Below are positions 34,821-46,174 of a DNA stretch of 64,000 bases, piece after piece. A program made the translations under genes and the position numbers. Source of the stretch: Ganoderma boninense (Eukaryota > Basidiomycota > Agaricomycetes > Polyporales > Polyporaceae); NCBI GenBank assembly GCA_002900995.3, contig CM035309.1, forward strand, positions 434,001 to 498,000. The letters run 5' to 3'. The notes under the pieces were generated by a model. The model saw nothing but the letters and a program-made list of their open reading frames with translations, was not told the DNA's origin and did not search any database. Within the stretch, counting starts at the first letter, position 1. The number at the start of each line of letters is the position of its first letter.

Positions 34821-35467
34821 CGAGACGTTCGGTGCACACCAGCTATATGCCCCCGCCACGACCCATAGCGTAGTAGTTTCCTGCTTCTTTATCCCATCCT
34901 GCTATTCGCCTTCGCTCCCGCCCGCCCGTTGCGCGTCGTTTTGTCTTGTTCTCGTTCTCCTCGTTGCTGTGCCTGGCTGCTGCTGCTGCTTCCATCTGAA
35001 CCTGCACCACGAACCATGAAACCGTGAACCACGAACCATCCCGGATCTCCCCGCCTCGTGTCTGTAGGTAAATATGACTATTATGAGCGTGGACCCGAAC
35101 TTGCCATTCGCTAGGAATGGTGGGCTCTACTTCTACGTAGATGAATGTATCCTGTATTGGCTATCTACCTCGATCTCTTTTCATTGTGTCTCGACCTGTA
35201 TTGTGAACGCCGTGGTTTTCTTTTCTTCCTAGCCTCAGCGTACTGAGTCTGAGCTGTGCCGAGCGTCGAGGGCTCGGGACAGAGCGCCGACCCGTCGAGG
35301 ATGACGCAGCGCACCGCTTCTCTTCCAGCGCACATCCCAGCATCCTGAGCCTCCTCTCCTCCGCACTACTCGCTGCTTCGACCTTCGAACCGGAATCCCC
35401 GCTGCCCGTTTCGCCACTAGCACTGCGCTCCTCGGAGGCCCGGATTGCTGGAGAACTCGAATTCGGG
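34821..35467. other. Intergenic region between DSN1 and the palmitoyltransferase
   Basis: About 650 bp. It contains a short TGCTGCTGCTGCT run near 34,979 and repeated CACGAACCATGAAACC-type words near 35,008-35,040. No gene is recognised. Confidence 0.4.
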
Positions 35468-37025
35468 ATGTCGCGATGGTGCACACGGCAGGTCTTCCGC
35501 TGCTTCAAGGCCCTTGAACGCTTCGGCGACAGAGTCACCGGCGCCGCCGGGCCCGTCTTCGTCGCCCTCGCCGTCGTCCTGCTCTCCCTCGGCGTGTTCT
35601 GCTTCTGTGAGTCCCCTTTCCTCTCTCCCCCCCGTTTTCTCTGCGCCGCTCCAAGGCATGAAAACACTAAACTCAATGCGAATGACGGGTCGGGGCAGTC
35701 GAGATCGTCCAGCCGACGCTGCCGCACAAGTGGCTCACGACGCCCATATGCGCCGCCATCGTGCTCAACCTCTTCGGGCACTACTACTTCGTGTGCACCG
35801 TCCCGCCCGGGTTCGCCGACGACCCGCCCCGCGAACCGTATGCGAATGGGAGCGGGCGCGGGCGCGGGGGGATCCTGTGGGCGCGGAAGAGGCGGTCGGC
35901 GAAGCACAGGGCGCAGCTGACGGGCGTGCGCTGGAGCCAGGACGTGCTGCACGTCACGCGCGCGGAGATGTCCAAGTGCAAGCGGTGTGGGGTCATGCGG
36001 CCCGAGGTGAGTCTCGCTTTCTCGTTGTGTTTGTATGCGAGAGGGGGGGGGGATGGGGTGCATGCTGGGACAGGGATGCTGAGGGCGGGATGCGAGAGGT
36101 CCCATCATTGCAGGATATGCAACCGCTGCGTGCTCAAGTATGATCACCATTGCCCTGTGAGTGCTCTCGTACGGTTTTGGGCTGCGTGGATGGCTGACGG
36201 GCCGTTGTAGTGTGAGTGTGTTGCGCTGAGTGCCTGGCGTGTTTGTGACTGAGGGACGCGGATGGGTGTGCAGGGATCAACCAATGTGTGGGGATCCACA
36301 ACGAACGGCATTTCGTTCTGTTCCTGTGCGTTTTTCTGTTCTTTTCTGTTGTTCAGTTTTGACGATGTGGCGCATATGTGCAGGGTGTACATGGTCATCG
36401 CGACCGCATGTTTCGTCGCATTCGGCTGGAGGATCGTGCTCGTCGCGTTGGGTTGGTTTGAGGCGAGTCGCTCTTGTCCATTACCCCACCCAGAGCCCTG
36501 ATCATGAGACTCTTGTAGGAGCCTTGGCCGTATTACGCGCCTCCGGTGGCCTTCCTGCTGACCTTCATCCTCGCGGGTGTGTTGTGCATGGCCGTGACGG
36601 CGATGGCGGGGTGGCATCTTTACATGATTGCGTGTGGAGAAACGTCTGTCGAGAGCCAAGACCATGAACATTACCGCAGAATCGCGAAGCAACGCGGGGA
36701 GGTGTGTCCTGCTGCGACCTATCACACTTCGTGGGCCATCTTCTAACAGGGTTATAGTCATTTGTGAACTGTTATGACATGGGATACCTCAAAAACCTCC
36801 AGCTGTTCTTTAATGTAGGACAAGACGGATAGTAAGTTGATTCTAGAGTCGATATATGCGTAGCATTACAGAAACTGACGCGCTCACAGCCCATACTACA
36901 CGCTTCTACTGCCATTCCGCGCTGAGCCTTATACCGACGGTCGCGCATGGGCAAGGCGACCAGGGTTCGAGCACCACCTCGGCGTCCGACCTGGCGAAGA
37001 GCTGACGGACGAGGACGAGGAGTGA
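35468..37025 (+). CDS. DHHC-type protein S-palmitoyltransferase
   Basis: Nine exons (35468-35606, 35699-36006, 36097-36156, 36211, 36274-36325, 36384-36462, 36519-36701, 36758-36831, 36890-37025) join in phase and give 343 residues. Four membrane spans are visible: FVALAVVLLSLGVFCF, CAAIVLNLFGHYYFVC, VYMVIATACFVAFGW and VAFLLTFILAGVLCM. The cysteine-rich domain reads [35 protein letters not shown], with DHHC the catalytic motif. A TSVE form of the TTxE motif and NCYDMGYLKNLQLFF follow. The conserved tryptophan after DHHCP needs a T that only a one-base exon at 36211 supplies, between TTGTAG and GTGAGT. The intron after GWFE has a GC donor (GAG|GCGAGT). Such enzymes attach fatty acids to cysteines of membrane proteins, usually at Golgi, ER or vacuole. 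Confidence 0.9.
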
Positions 37026-37530
37026 TCTCTTCCGTCCTGAGCCTTCTACGACTTATCATGCTGCATCATCGCTGTCGACGCTATCCTCCATGGCAATGTA
37101 CAATCGGGACACTGTGAGTGCCACCATATTTTGTTTTGTGCAGATGATATTCTGCCGGGGCCATACGACCCTTCGAAGTGCAGGACGTGCTTGCATGACC
37201 TATGCGCTTGGGAAGGAGCATGACTTACGTCCGGCTTCATGGTGTATGTACTTTCGTGCATGTGCCCTCTTCTCTGAACTTGTCTTACATCTATTGGTTT
37301 TCTGAAACCCGCTGACAGCTGTCCTCACTGCAGGCACTAGATATCGTATTAAGGGACTTTCATGAGTCGTGGGACACATTTTCTATGTTATTGGTATACG
37401 TACCGATCAAAAATTTAATCACGTCTCCCATCCCATCGATTTGTGCGGAGGGAGCATCCCGCGAGGCTCGAAAGTACAACATCGATAGCAGCAGTATTTA
37501 CAAAGGACCTCGGGACAACATGGGTAACGG

Positions 37531-38393
37531 TTATGACACCTCGCTCGCGCTCACGACAATATCCCTCCCGTTCGCTCGTACCGACCGCCGCATAGGATCT
37601 CGAGGTAGCGGTTTCCGCATGTCTGCAACAGACGCACGCATAATCTCAGCGATCCCGTCCACACAATACGCCACAGAGGGAACGGGAAAGGGAAAGGGGA
37701 AAGGGAAAGGAGAGCACGCACCGAAGCCGTCCTCCTCGTCGCGCACGCCGAAGCCGAGCCCGAGATTGCTGTAGTACTCGCGCACGCGGCGGTAGACGCT
37801 GTAGCCGAGGCCCTCGTACATGCCGATCGCGGCGAAGTTGACGCAGCGCACGTAGAGGTCGACGAAGCAGCCGTGGTAGTTCTCGTCCGACACCCTCTCG
37901 AGCCACGCCATGAACTTGCGCGAGAGGCCCAGCCGCCGGTACTCGGGCGCGACGGTCAGCGCGGTTACGTGCCCGTGCAGCTCGGGGCCGCGGCCTTCTG
38001 CCTTTCCGATGACTGGTGCATGGATGTGGGAGAGGGGGGGAGGGGGATGAGCAATTTGGAGCGGGGGAGGAGGGTTCGCGAGGGAGGGGAGAGTGGGACG
38101 TACCATAGCCCATCATGCGCCCTTGTGGTGTTTCCTGGACGGCACACATGTCTGGCCAGCGACAGAAGTAACCCAAGTAGAAGTTGATTGCATACTGTAG
38201 AGCCGAGGCGTGAGGCTCGCGGTCGCCGGGGTCGCTCGTGCGCGTACCGTTTCTGTCCAAAGGTCAAGGTTACTGCGTGGATCAAATCATTCTGTCTGTT
38301 AATGCGGGCGCGGTGAGGTGAGTCGAGGAAAGCAGCGCACATGTGATTGAACTTGAATAGATCGGTCGCTTTGAAGGAGCGCACTATGCTCAT
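37531..38393 (-). CDS. NAA20: NatB catalytic subunit, N-terminal acetyltransferase NAA20
   Basis: Five exons (38393-38341, 38272-38248, 38194-38104, 38012-37722, 37622-37531) join in phase and give 183 residues. It starts MSIVRSFKATDLFKFN, then INLDLWTET and YAINFYLGYFCRWPD. The GNAT acetyl-CoA site is in LTVAPEYRRLGLSRKFM, followed by FVDLYVRCVNFAAIGMYEGLGY, SVYRRVREYYS, and the NAA20-specific DMRKPLPRD near the C-terminus. NatB acetylates proteins starting Met-Asp/Glu/Asn/Gln and works with NAA25 (MDM20) on the ribosome. Intron 4 carries a GGAAAG-type microsatellite (about 37,680-37,710). The length matches the family. Confidence 0.92.
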
Positions 38394-38953
38394 GTTGGTA
38401 TATGGTCCGCCAAAGCCGAGGAGAGAGTGGAGATCAGAGGAGCACAGGCGAGCGGTAGATGGTAGTAATCCGAGTATTGCTTGTACTTGGCACTACTTAC
38501 CGACCGATTCGCCATCGTTGGTTCAGCGCTCGTCGGAAGTTGAACCAATAATAATAATAAAGCGAACCAAGCGGAACCCAATTATTCATGATAGAACTGG
38601 AGCCTGTTTGGGCTTGAATCTCATCTACGACGTGCTCTCCCTAGGCCTCTGCATACCTTGTCTTTACACTCTCATTTCTACCAGTCCATTTATAAAACAT
38701 TTTCGATTGACCACGGAACATTTGTGGGGGAAAATTTAAAGTTAAAGTTAACGCGTTGTCAATGGCAGTTCTGAGTTTGCCCACAGCCCAGTCACTGCCT
38801 TCTCTCGAGCGCAGAGCCCTTTGACGATCTCAACCATCGGCGAGGATCGCAAATCGGTGGAATACGAATACTATTACAGGCTACAGCTTGTAAGTACATA
38901 TTCATGGGGAGATACGTCACACAAGTAAACACAGCGTCCTCCGCAGGCACAGA
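38394..38953. other. Divergent intergenic region upstream of NAA20 and the HET gene
   Basis: The gap is 560 bp and AT-richer than its neighbours, with AATAATAATAATAA near 38,546. No gene is recognised. Confidence 0.4.
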
Positions 38954-41064
38954 ATGCGTCTACTTGATACTCATACAGGCCATTTCGTCGACTTCTACGA
39001 CATTTCTGGGCTACGCTATGCCATCCTTTCTCATACATGGGCTCCCCTCGGTGAACAGACGTATCAAGACGTAAGGGCGATTCAGGAGCATCTTCTCAAC
39101 CAGGCCCGTGGAATTGCGCCGGGGTTGGAACCGTCTCCGATCTTACCCTATTCTTCAAATAAGGGCCAGGTCAGGCCACAGTTCTCGTGTACCAACCCGG
39201 TTCTGACACAGTTCGTGGATATTGATTCCTTATCTAGCCCATCCCAGGCTTCTGGAATGACAGTAGGCTCTCCCAAAAAATCCGGAAGGCTTGCGAAATT
39301 GCTCGCGCCCACCGCTATCTCTACCTCTGGATTGACTCCTGTTGCATAGACAAGATGAGCAGCTCCGAGCTGTCGGAAGCCATCAACTCGATGTACGCCT
39401 GGTATGGTCGCGCGGCGACATGTTACGCCTTCCTTGCAGACGTCCCTCCTGGAGAAGTGCCGGACTCGGAAGAGTCTGCCTTCCGGAAGAGTAGGTGGTT
39501 CAAACGAGGCTGGACTCTCCAAGAGCTCATTGCGCCTCGACGTCTTGTCTTCTTGTCATCTGACTGGCGGACTCTGGGATCCAAGAGCTCGATGGCCGGA
39601 CTCGTGGAACAGATCACGCGCATCGACCGCGAGGTCCTGACGAACCGGCTATCGCTCGACGGGATCAGCGTTGCACGACGGATGTCCTGGGCTGCGGACC
39701 GCGAGACTACCCGGGTGGAGGACCGCGCGTACTCTTTGATCGGCATCTTTGACCTCAACATGCCCACCCTCTATGGCGAAGGCGAGCGTGCCTTCCGGAG
39801 GCTGCAAGAAGAAATTCTGCGACGGGTTCCAGACCAGACCCTCTTTGCGGTCGGCGTGAACCCTGCTAGCCACCGCTTGCCTCAGGGAGAGGATGACGTG
39901 GGTCCGAACTACATCGTCGAGGTCTCGCACACCGAGACGTTCTTTAGTTCGTCTCCCTCGTGCTTCTCCTCGGCAGCTGGTGTGGACAGCATGCCTGAGA
40001 GCATCTACCTTCATCTCTTGGGTCTTTCTCAGATCCCTTACTCTGACTACAGCCCAACGCCCTACGGGATCCGCGCGACCTTCCCCATAATCCCCCTCCA
40101 GCGATGCTTACATTCCTGGTCCATTCGGACTCTCGATCGCAGTAGCATCGCCGACTGGTACCTTGTCCTCCTAAGTTGCTATAACTCTAGCGAATTTCGA
40201 GGCCTGGGTTCTCATCTCTTGGCCCGCGTGTGCCGCATTGCCCCGTATCCATCAGCGAAGGTCGACATCATGACTGTTGGGAGTATTCAACGCGACACTA
40301 TCTCCTTGCAGCTGCAGCAGTTGACCGGGATTGCAGCCGAGGAGGATGGCGGATTCACGATATTCACCCTGTATTCTAGCGAAATCAAACGCCTCCGCGC
40401 CCACATACAACTACGGACTGTCTACATTCCCCATCCAGGCCGTGCATCTCCTGCCCTTCCCCCACCAGCCAGCCCCTGGCTCGCGCACCGCCCTTTGAAG
40501 TTTGTCCTGTCGTCCTACTCCTCTGCCGTCCTCCGAGCGGCCGGGTACGATGTGGCTTTCCACCAGCCTCGACGCACCAGCCAGAGCGACCTCCCCTGGA
40601 CCCACTCCCTCGTGCTCCGGCGGCACGACTGCGTCCTCCAGCTCAACATCAACCAGGTCCCCCGACTTTTCGACCGCTCCCTCAGCGCAGCGGCCTGGCG
40701 TTTCACCCCAGCCGATGCCGAGTCACACCGCTTCCCTCTCTCGACATGCCAGGATCCACGTCCTCACGACTGCGTTGTGTACAGCTTCGACCCCTCGGAG
40801 GGCGGCTTCCCCCTCTTCACTCTTCTGAAGAAAGCAGTCGGTGACCAAGGCGAAGGCGTGGTCTTCCGCCTCGAGCTGGAGCAGGCCGCGCCGTCCCAGT
40901 CTGCGTCGGAACCATCCGACGGATCTCACTACTTGCACGTCGATATCGAGGAGCTCGATTGGTATCTCTTGGGGAAGCAAAATTACAGTGCATCCGTAGT
41001 CCAGCAGATTGTGGATGCGTGCTCCCAGACGGCGGAGTCGATGGAGCCTGTGGGGAGCACCTAG
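38954..41064 (+). CDS. HET-domain protein (heterokaryon-incompatibility type)
   Basis: Two exons (38954-39169 and 39238-41064) join in phase 0 and give 680 residues. The N-terminus has the HET signature: MRLLDTHTGHFVDF, YAILSHTWA, then across the intron KIRKACEIARAHRYLYLWID, SCCIDK, LSEAINSMYAWYGRAATCY, RSRWFKRGWTLQELIAP, and VEDRAYSLIGIFDLNMPTLYGEGERAFRRLQ. The remaining 400 residues have no recognised repeat or NACHT domain, so this is the HET-only architecture common in Agaricomycetes. HET domains trigger cell death in non-self recognition in ascomycetes; the role of most basidiomycete copies is unknown. The intron start GTCAGG is not a perfect donor but the frame demands it. Confidence 0.9.
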
Positions 41065-42063
41065 GTCCTACTAGTATTCCTCGTTGCGTTATGTCGACGT
41101 TGGAAGACTCCGTGTTGTCTATGTGGTTGTTTGCTACGGGTACCTCTGTCTCTGCTTCCGTCCCTGGGAGCACATTTCTACGAATAACCATTGCTGGCGG
41201 CGGGATTCGAGTTACCTCTCAGCTCTCCAATGGTATCGTCTAGCCGTGTGTTATGAGCACTCGTAACCCCGTAGGCTGGAGAAATGAGTGGATGCGGGCT
41301 TTTCAACCCAGACCCTGAAAATTGGAGTTCACCAGCCTCAGTAGAAAATATACATTTGGTCTGTGCCAAATAGTGACAGCAGATGGCGCATGTCTAGTAG
41401 TAATACGCGCATACTAGTGGTACAACAATTACAAGTACCATATAGCGACCTGCGGGAGGCAGCGATGTCTGGCGTTGAGTACAGGACGCTAAGTATAGGA
41501 TTCAAGTACCGTAATGTTGTGTCATAAAACACGTCCCTCCGTGCTATCTCAACGCCTGGTCAATGGCGAACAGACCGCTCGCGAAGCATGGAGCAGGCAT
41601 ATAAATATGAGTGGCTGTCATGTACAAATAATGAGCGTAGGTGGTCTAAGAGCAGATGTAGGCTTACGGACGAGAGCCTCTTTGTCTTTTCTTCTTCCTA
41701 TTATTACATCCACTGCAGGGCTCCAGAAAATTGAGACGCTGCTGTCCCCAGGCCCCTTATGCCAACCGTCGAGCTCGAGCCCCACCATATCCTGGTCCAG
41801 AGGGCCGCTCGCGAAGTATGCGGCAAACATACATAAATGGCTGTTGTATATGTATACAAATTGTTCCTCGTAGATAGATAGACGTACACTTCCAGACACA
41901 GACTTTCTGTTCTGCTTTCTTTATTCTTTATGCTTCCTTAATCCCCATTCCTTCTCCCCTCCGAGTCTTCCAATCATACCCACACATACCCATCCGATCC
42001 AGCACGCCAGCAGCCGCAAATACTAGCACGAGTCATCACATTACGATTACGTCCCAACATATC
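41065..42063. other. Intergenic region with a diverged 60-bp direct repeat
   Basis: The segment at about 41,571-41,632 (CCGCTCGCGAAGCATGG...) is repeated in diverged form at about 41,801-41,862 (CCGCTCGCGAAGTATGC...), each ending GTATACAAAT- or GTACAAAT-like and preceded by CCTGGTC. No gene is recognised. The right end is the 3' flank of the epimerase gene. Confidence 0.45.
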
Positions 42064-44040
42064 TCAGGCGCCGCCCTGCCCGGGCCCCGCGTACCACACG
42101 TCGAGCCGCACGAAGTTGTTGTACACCTCGCCCGACGCGAGCAGCGTGTCGTCGCCGAGCGGCCCGCGCGACTGTGGGTGGATCCACGCCGCAAGCGGCG
42201 CGTGGAACTCCAGGAACGCCGCCGCTGTCCCCCCGCGTCAGCATCCCGGTTCATTTTGGCAACAAAGCACAGCAGAAGCAGAACTAGAAAGGGGAAAGGG
42301 AGGGGGGGAGAAGGGGAGGAGGACGCACAGCCGGGGGTGTAGCCATCGCCGACGGCGCCGGAGCCGCCGTGGATCTTCTTGCGCGCGTTCTTCTCGGGCA
42401 CGGCGAAGTTGTTCGTGTAGAACTGCACGCCGGCCTCTGTGCGTGCGTGCGTGCGTCGGCCAACGGACACCAGTCAAAAGAAGAGGCGAGTGTATGCGTT
42501 AGGGGGGATAGGTGAGTGTATGCGTCAGGTGGGTATATGCGTAGGGGGGGGGGACGAGGTTCGCATGCGTTAGTGGATGCTGGACACAAGTACGAGGAAA
42601 ACGAGACTGACGATTCGTCGCGAACCCGACACGGAGCCCGCTCTTCCCGCCCGCGAGCGAGACCACGTCCTCCGACGCGGGGCCGTCACGCGAGAGCGCG
42701 GCACCGACGAGGTCGAGCTCGGGCTTCAGGTCCGACGCGGGGAAGACTGTCGGGGAGACAGGAGCGCCGCGCGCAGAGAACACGTAGAACTCGTCTGTGG
42801 ACCGACGAGAAATTGAGTAACTTAGGACAGCTAACGGTGATTCACGCACCATATCCATGCTCGGGGAACGACTCGCCGATCCGCCCCGTCGTCTTCTCGG
42901 CGTGCGCGTGGTGCGTGCCCGCCACAGGGAGAAGGGAACCGGTCGAGAGCGCCTCGGGGTTGAGCTCGATGGTGTGATCGGCCTATGGATGAGATGCAAG
43001 TGAGCACTGAGCATGACGATGACCGCAGGGCGCGCGAGCACGCGAGTTCTGCGCAATCGCAGTCAAGGCTGGCCGGTCAGTCGGACGAACCTTGATGGAG
43101 ATCTTGTGGTCCTTCACGCTGAGGGTCTCCGCGCCACCCTGCAGCGACGCGTCGAGGTTGAAGCCCCAGTGCTATCAATCGCGTGCGTGCGTGCGCGGAG
43201 AGAGGGGATAGGGACACGGGGGCGTCGCCACAGCAGAAAATAAACATGCACGTTGGCACTCGTTATCGCGCAGAGGGAGGACGACCCACCTGGGTCAGGT
43301 TGATCGGCGTAACCTTGTTCTCGTCGAGGAGCTTCGCGCGGTAGGTGATGATAACGCTGCCGAGGTTCCACTCCTTTCCGCCTGCCGGGGACGTCTCGGT
43401 CTGGGCGGGGGCCTCCGGGGGCGCGAGCCCGATGAGGGCCTCGATCAGGAGGCGGCCGGGGTAGCCCTCCTCGCCGTCCTCGGATATGCGCTGGAAGATG
43501 ACGGAGGCGGGCGCGCGCACCTGGATGGTGACGAGCTCGGCGGAGGTGAAGAGCTGGGAGGCGGAGGGGTCGAGGAGGGGCTCCCAGACGTACTGGTCGA
43601 AGCCCTTGAGGCCGCCGTGGAGGGAGACGGCGGGCTTTTCGTTGGCCTGGGGGGAGACGACGGAGTGGATGTTGTTGCGGCTGATTGAGAAGGAGCCGAC
43701 GGGGAGGCGGTTGGCGTAGCGGCCGATGATGGTGTTGGTGTACTTTTGGGTGAGATGGCCGCTGGGCTCCTCAGGGCCGACTAGAATATCATGCGTCTGC
43801 GGGTGCGGGAGTTCACTCCTTGAGCTATCGATGAAACAGAATAGTTATGTACTGACTCTTCCATCTGCCTGGACAAAGAGACGGTGAAGAACGAGTCCTC
43901 GGGGAAGGATCTGCGGGGAGATGTCGGTGGCGCTGGATGGAGACGCGGTAGGATAGACGCACCTCCAAGGCCAAGGAGGGAGTGAGAGACGGAAGGGCGA
44001 GGAGAATGGGAGTCAAGCCAGGGTCAGTTGCGGACGCCAT
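42064..44040 (-). CDS. Aldose 1-epimerase (galactose mutarotase family)
   Basis: Eight exons (44040-43963, 43910-43857, 43796-43290, 43171-43091, 42982-42850, 42794-42612, 42436-42329, 42224-42064) join in phase and give 434 residues. Family motifs are YTNTIIGRYANRLP, SLHGGLKGFDQYVWEP, INLTQHWGFNLDAS (the catalytic histidine region), and FATNQAGVQFYTNNF towards the C-terminus, matching the T..PGVQFYT element of mutarotases. The enzyme interconverts alpha and beta anomers of hexoses in the cytosol. The protein is longer than bacterial GalM because of an insert with SPAGGKEWNLG-type loops. The start ATG opens MASATDPGLTPILL. Confidence 0.88.
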
Positions 44041-44779
44041 TGCAGTGGAAGTGGGACAGAGTCGAGGACTGACTCGGATGAGCGAAGGACGGCGACAAGT
44101 TCAAGCACCCTTTCATCACCTTTCATCCGGACTGTGCGGGGCGTCGGGCCGGTATGCCCCATGTTCATCTTATCTCATCGCCGACATTCCTCCCTCCTCG
44201 GCTGCCTCCGAGTCGTGATATGTTGATATGCCTGCCTCGCCGAGTTGTGCTGCACTCGTCGTCCCAACGGCCACCATGTTTGCGGCACCTCTCAAAGACA
44301 CAAGGAAATTACACAGGTCCTCAAATACCGCGGTCGGACTTAGAATATTTCGGTCAGCATCTCGTCTTTCGCTATCTACAGACTCAGACATTCTGGACTT
44401 GAGCTCCCTCCCACGAGCCATCGGAGGACCCTGCAAGCTCCTGCAAGCCAATAGGTAGGTCTATACATACTGTAGGAGCTGCAGGGAGACTGAACCACGA
44501 CAGTACCCACATGCCTCCGACGTCAACCACGTTCTTCTTCCCACTCTGTATAAATTGACGTCGCTTTGGCAGGTCGATGCGTTACGAATGCATTTTTGTT
44601 TGTCAGCAACTTTAAATCCGACTCTCTCGCTCATTCGAGGGCAAGCACCTCATTCAATCACCACAACCCATGCCACGGCCTACATATAGCTCGTCCTCGT
44701 GGCCCAGGAGCTCCCACATCTATCCTACACCCCTCTTCCACCTTTCCATTGATCCCGCTTTTCACTCCCCAGACTCACT
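44041..44779 (+). promoter_or_regulatory. Upstream region of MDR paralogue 1 with conserved promoter blocks
   Basis: Two blocks are shared with the other MDR paralogues. The first, about 230 bp before the ATG, reads CTCTGTATAAATTG and continues into GTCAGCAACTTTAAATCC. The second, ACATATAGC, lies about 95 bp before the ATG and is the better TATA candidate. The left part (44,050-44,340) is a diverged copy of 46,330-46,600, sharing GTCGGGCCGG and CCTCGGCTGCCTCCG. Confidence 0.5.
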
Positions 44780-46174
44780 ATGGCTACCCAGAAGGCTCTC
44801 GTCCTGCCCGAGAAGTTCGGCGAGTGGAAGGTCGCCGAGATTTCTGTCCCGAAGCCCGGTCCAAAGGAGCTTCTCGTCAAGATCTCCACCACCGCGTTAA
44901 ACCCCGTCGACTGGAAGATCAAGGAGTACGGCATATTCGCCGAGAAGTTCCCTTTCATCGCCGGCACAGACGCCTCGGGCATCATCGAGGAAGTCGGTTC
45001 CGAAGTCACCAACTGGACCAAGGGCGACAAGATGTATGCTCCCTGCTCCCAGAGCCCCCATCCCCATCTCCATTCCAATCACAAGCTGACCGAACTGAAC
45101 CACCTCCACAGCGTGTTCCAAGGCTACTTCAACAACGACCTGGCCACCTTCAAGCAGTACATCACCATCCCTGCCGATCTCGCAGCGAAAGTAAGCCCGC
45201 CATTCACTTGACGACGAGACCCGGTCCGACATGCCAACAACTTACTTACCGTCCCTTCTTCCCCCCACTCCCCCCCCCCTCCCCGTGCAGGTCCCGGAGA
45301 ACCTCACTCTCGACCAGGCCGCGTCCGTGCCACTGGGGCTCGCGACCGCCATCATATGTCTCTGGAACCACCACCCAGACGCCAAGTCCGTCTCCCTCAC
45401 CGCGCCCTGGGAGGAGGGCGGCCAGACCAAGTACGCCGGCAAGCCTGCCGTCGTCCTTGGGGGCGCAGCCTCCGTCGGCCAGTACGGTGCGCCCCCCCTC
45501 TCTCTTCCTTGCGCCTTTCGTGGCTGACGCCGGACGCATATACTCACACACACAGCGATCCAAGCCCTGCACCTGTCCAAGTTCTCCCCCATCATCACGA
45601 CCGCGTCCCCGCACAACGCCGCCCTTCTCAAGTCCCTCGGCGCGACGCACGTCCTCGACCGCTCCCTCTCCCCCGCCACTCTCGCCGCCGAGGTCACCAA
45701 GCTCACAGCGGGGGCCCCAGTGGAGCTCGTGTACGACGCGATCTCGCACGCGGACACGCAGGCACTCGGGTTCGGGCTGCTCGCGCCGGGGGGCGCGCTC
45801 GTCACGACGCTCGCGACGAACATCCCCGAGGATGTATTGAAGGAGGGCACGGACGAGGAGAAGGGGAAGAAGAGGGTCGTGAACGTGTTCGGGAGCGTGC
45901 ACCACCCGGATAACAGGGCGTTCGGGGTCGAGCTGTATGCGCGGCTCGAGGAGCTGCTCCGGAGTGGTTCGATCGTGGTGAGTTTTATGTTTTTTTTTCG
46001 GGGGGGAAGGGCAGGAAGATGGCTGATCGTGACTGGGGTGTTGTTTGGGGACAGCCCAACCGCGTCGAGGTCGTCCCGGGGGGCCTTGCGGGCATCCCGG
46101 AGGGCATGCAGCGCATGAAGGAGAACAAGGTCAGCGGGAAGAAGCTCGTCGTGCACCCGCAGGAGACGGCGTGA
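44780..46174 (+). CDS. CipB-like MDR-family NAD(P)H oxidoreductase, paralogue 1
   Basis: Five exons (44780-45033, 45112-45190, 45291-45486, 45556-45977, 46055-46174) give 356 residues. The GroES-like N-terminal half has KALVLPEKFGEW, VPKPGPKELLVKI, ALNPVDWKIKEYG and GTDASGIIEEVGSEV. The Rossmann half has VVLGGAASVGQYAIQAL as nucleotide-binding turn, then SPHNAALLKSLGATHVLDRS. The cysteine ligands of zinc alcohol dehydrogenases are absent, so it is a zinc-free MDR enzyme of the quinone/enoyl-reductase type. The substrate is unknown. Exon 5 ends KKLVVHPQETA. All intron positions are shared with the paralogues at 47199 and 53321. Confidence 0.88.

Noticed and set aside
35161..36150. 329-codon minus-strand ORF opposite the palmitoyltransferase
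   Set aside because: Antisense of GC-rich coding DNA with no recognisable motifs, whereas the plus strand encodes a full DHHC protein.
42036..42589. Several overlapping ORFs with serine/arginine runs near the epimerase 3' end
   Set aside because: They are frame shadows of the last epimerase exons plus GC-rich introns.
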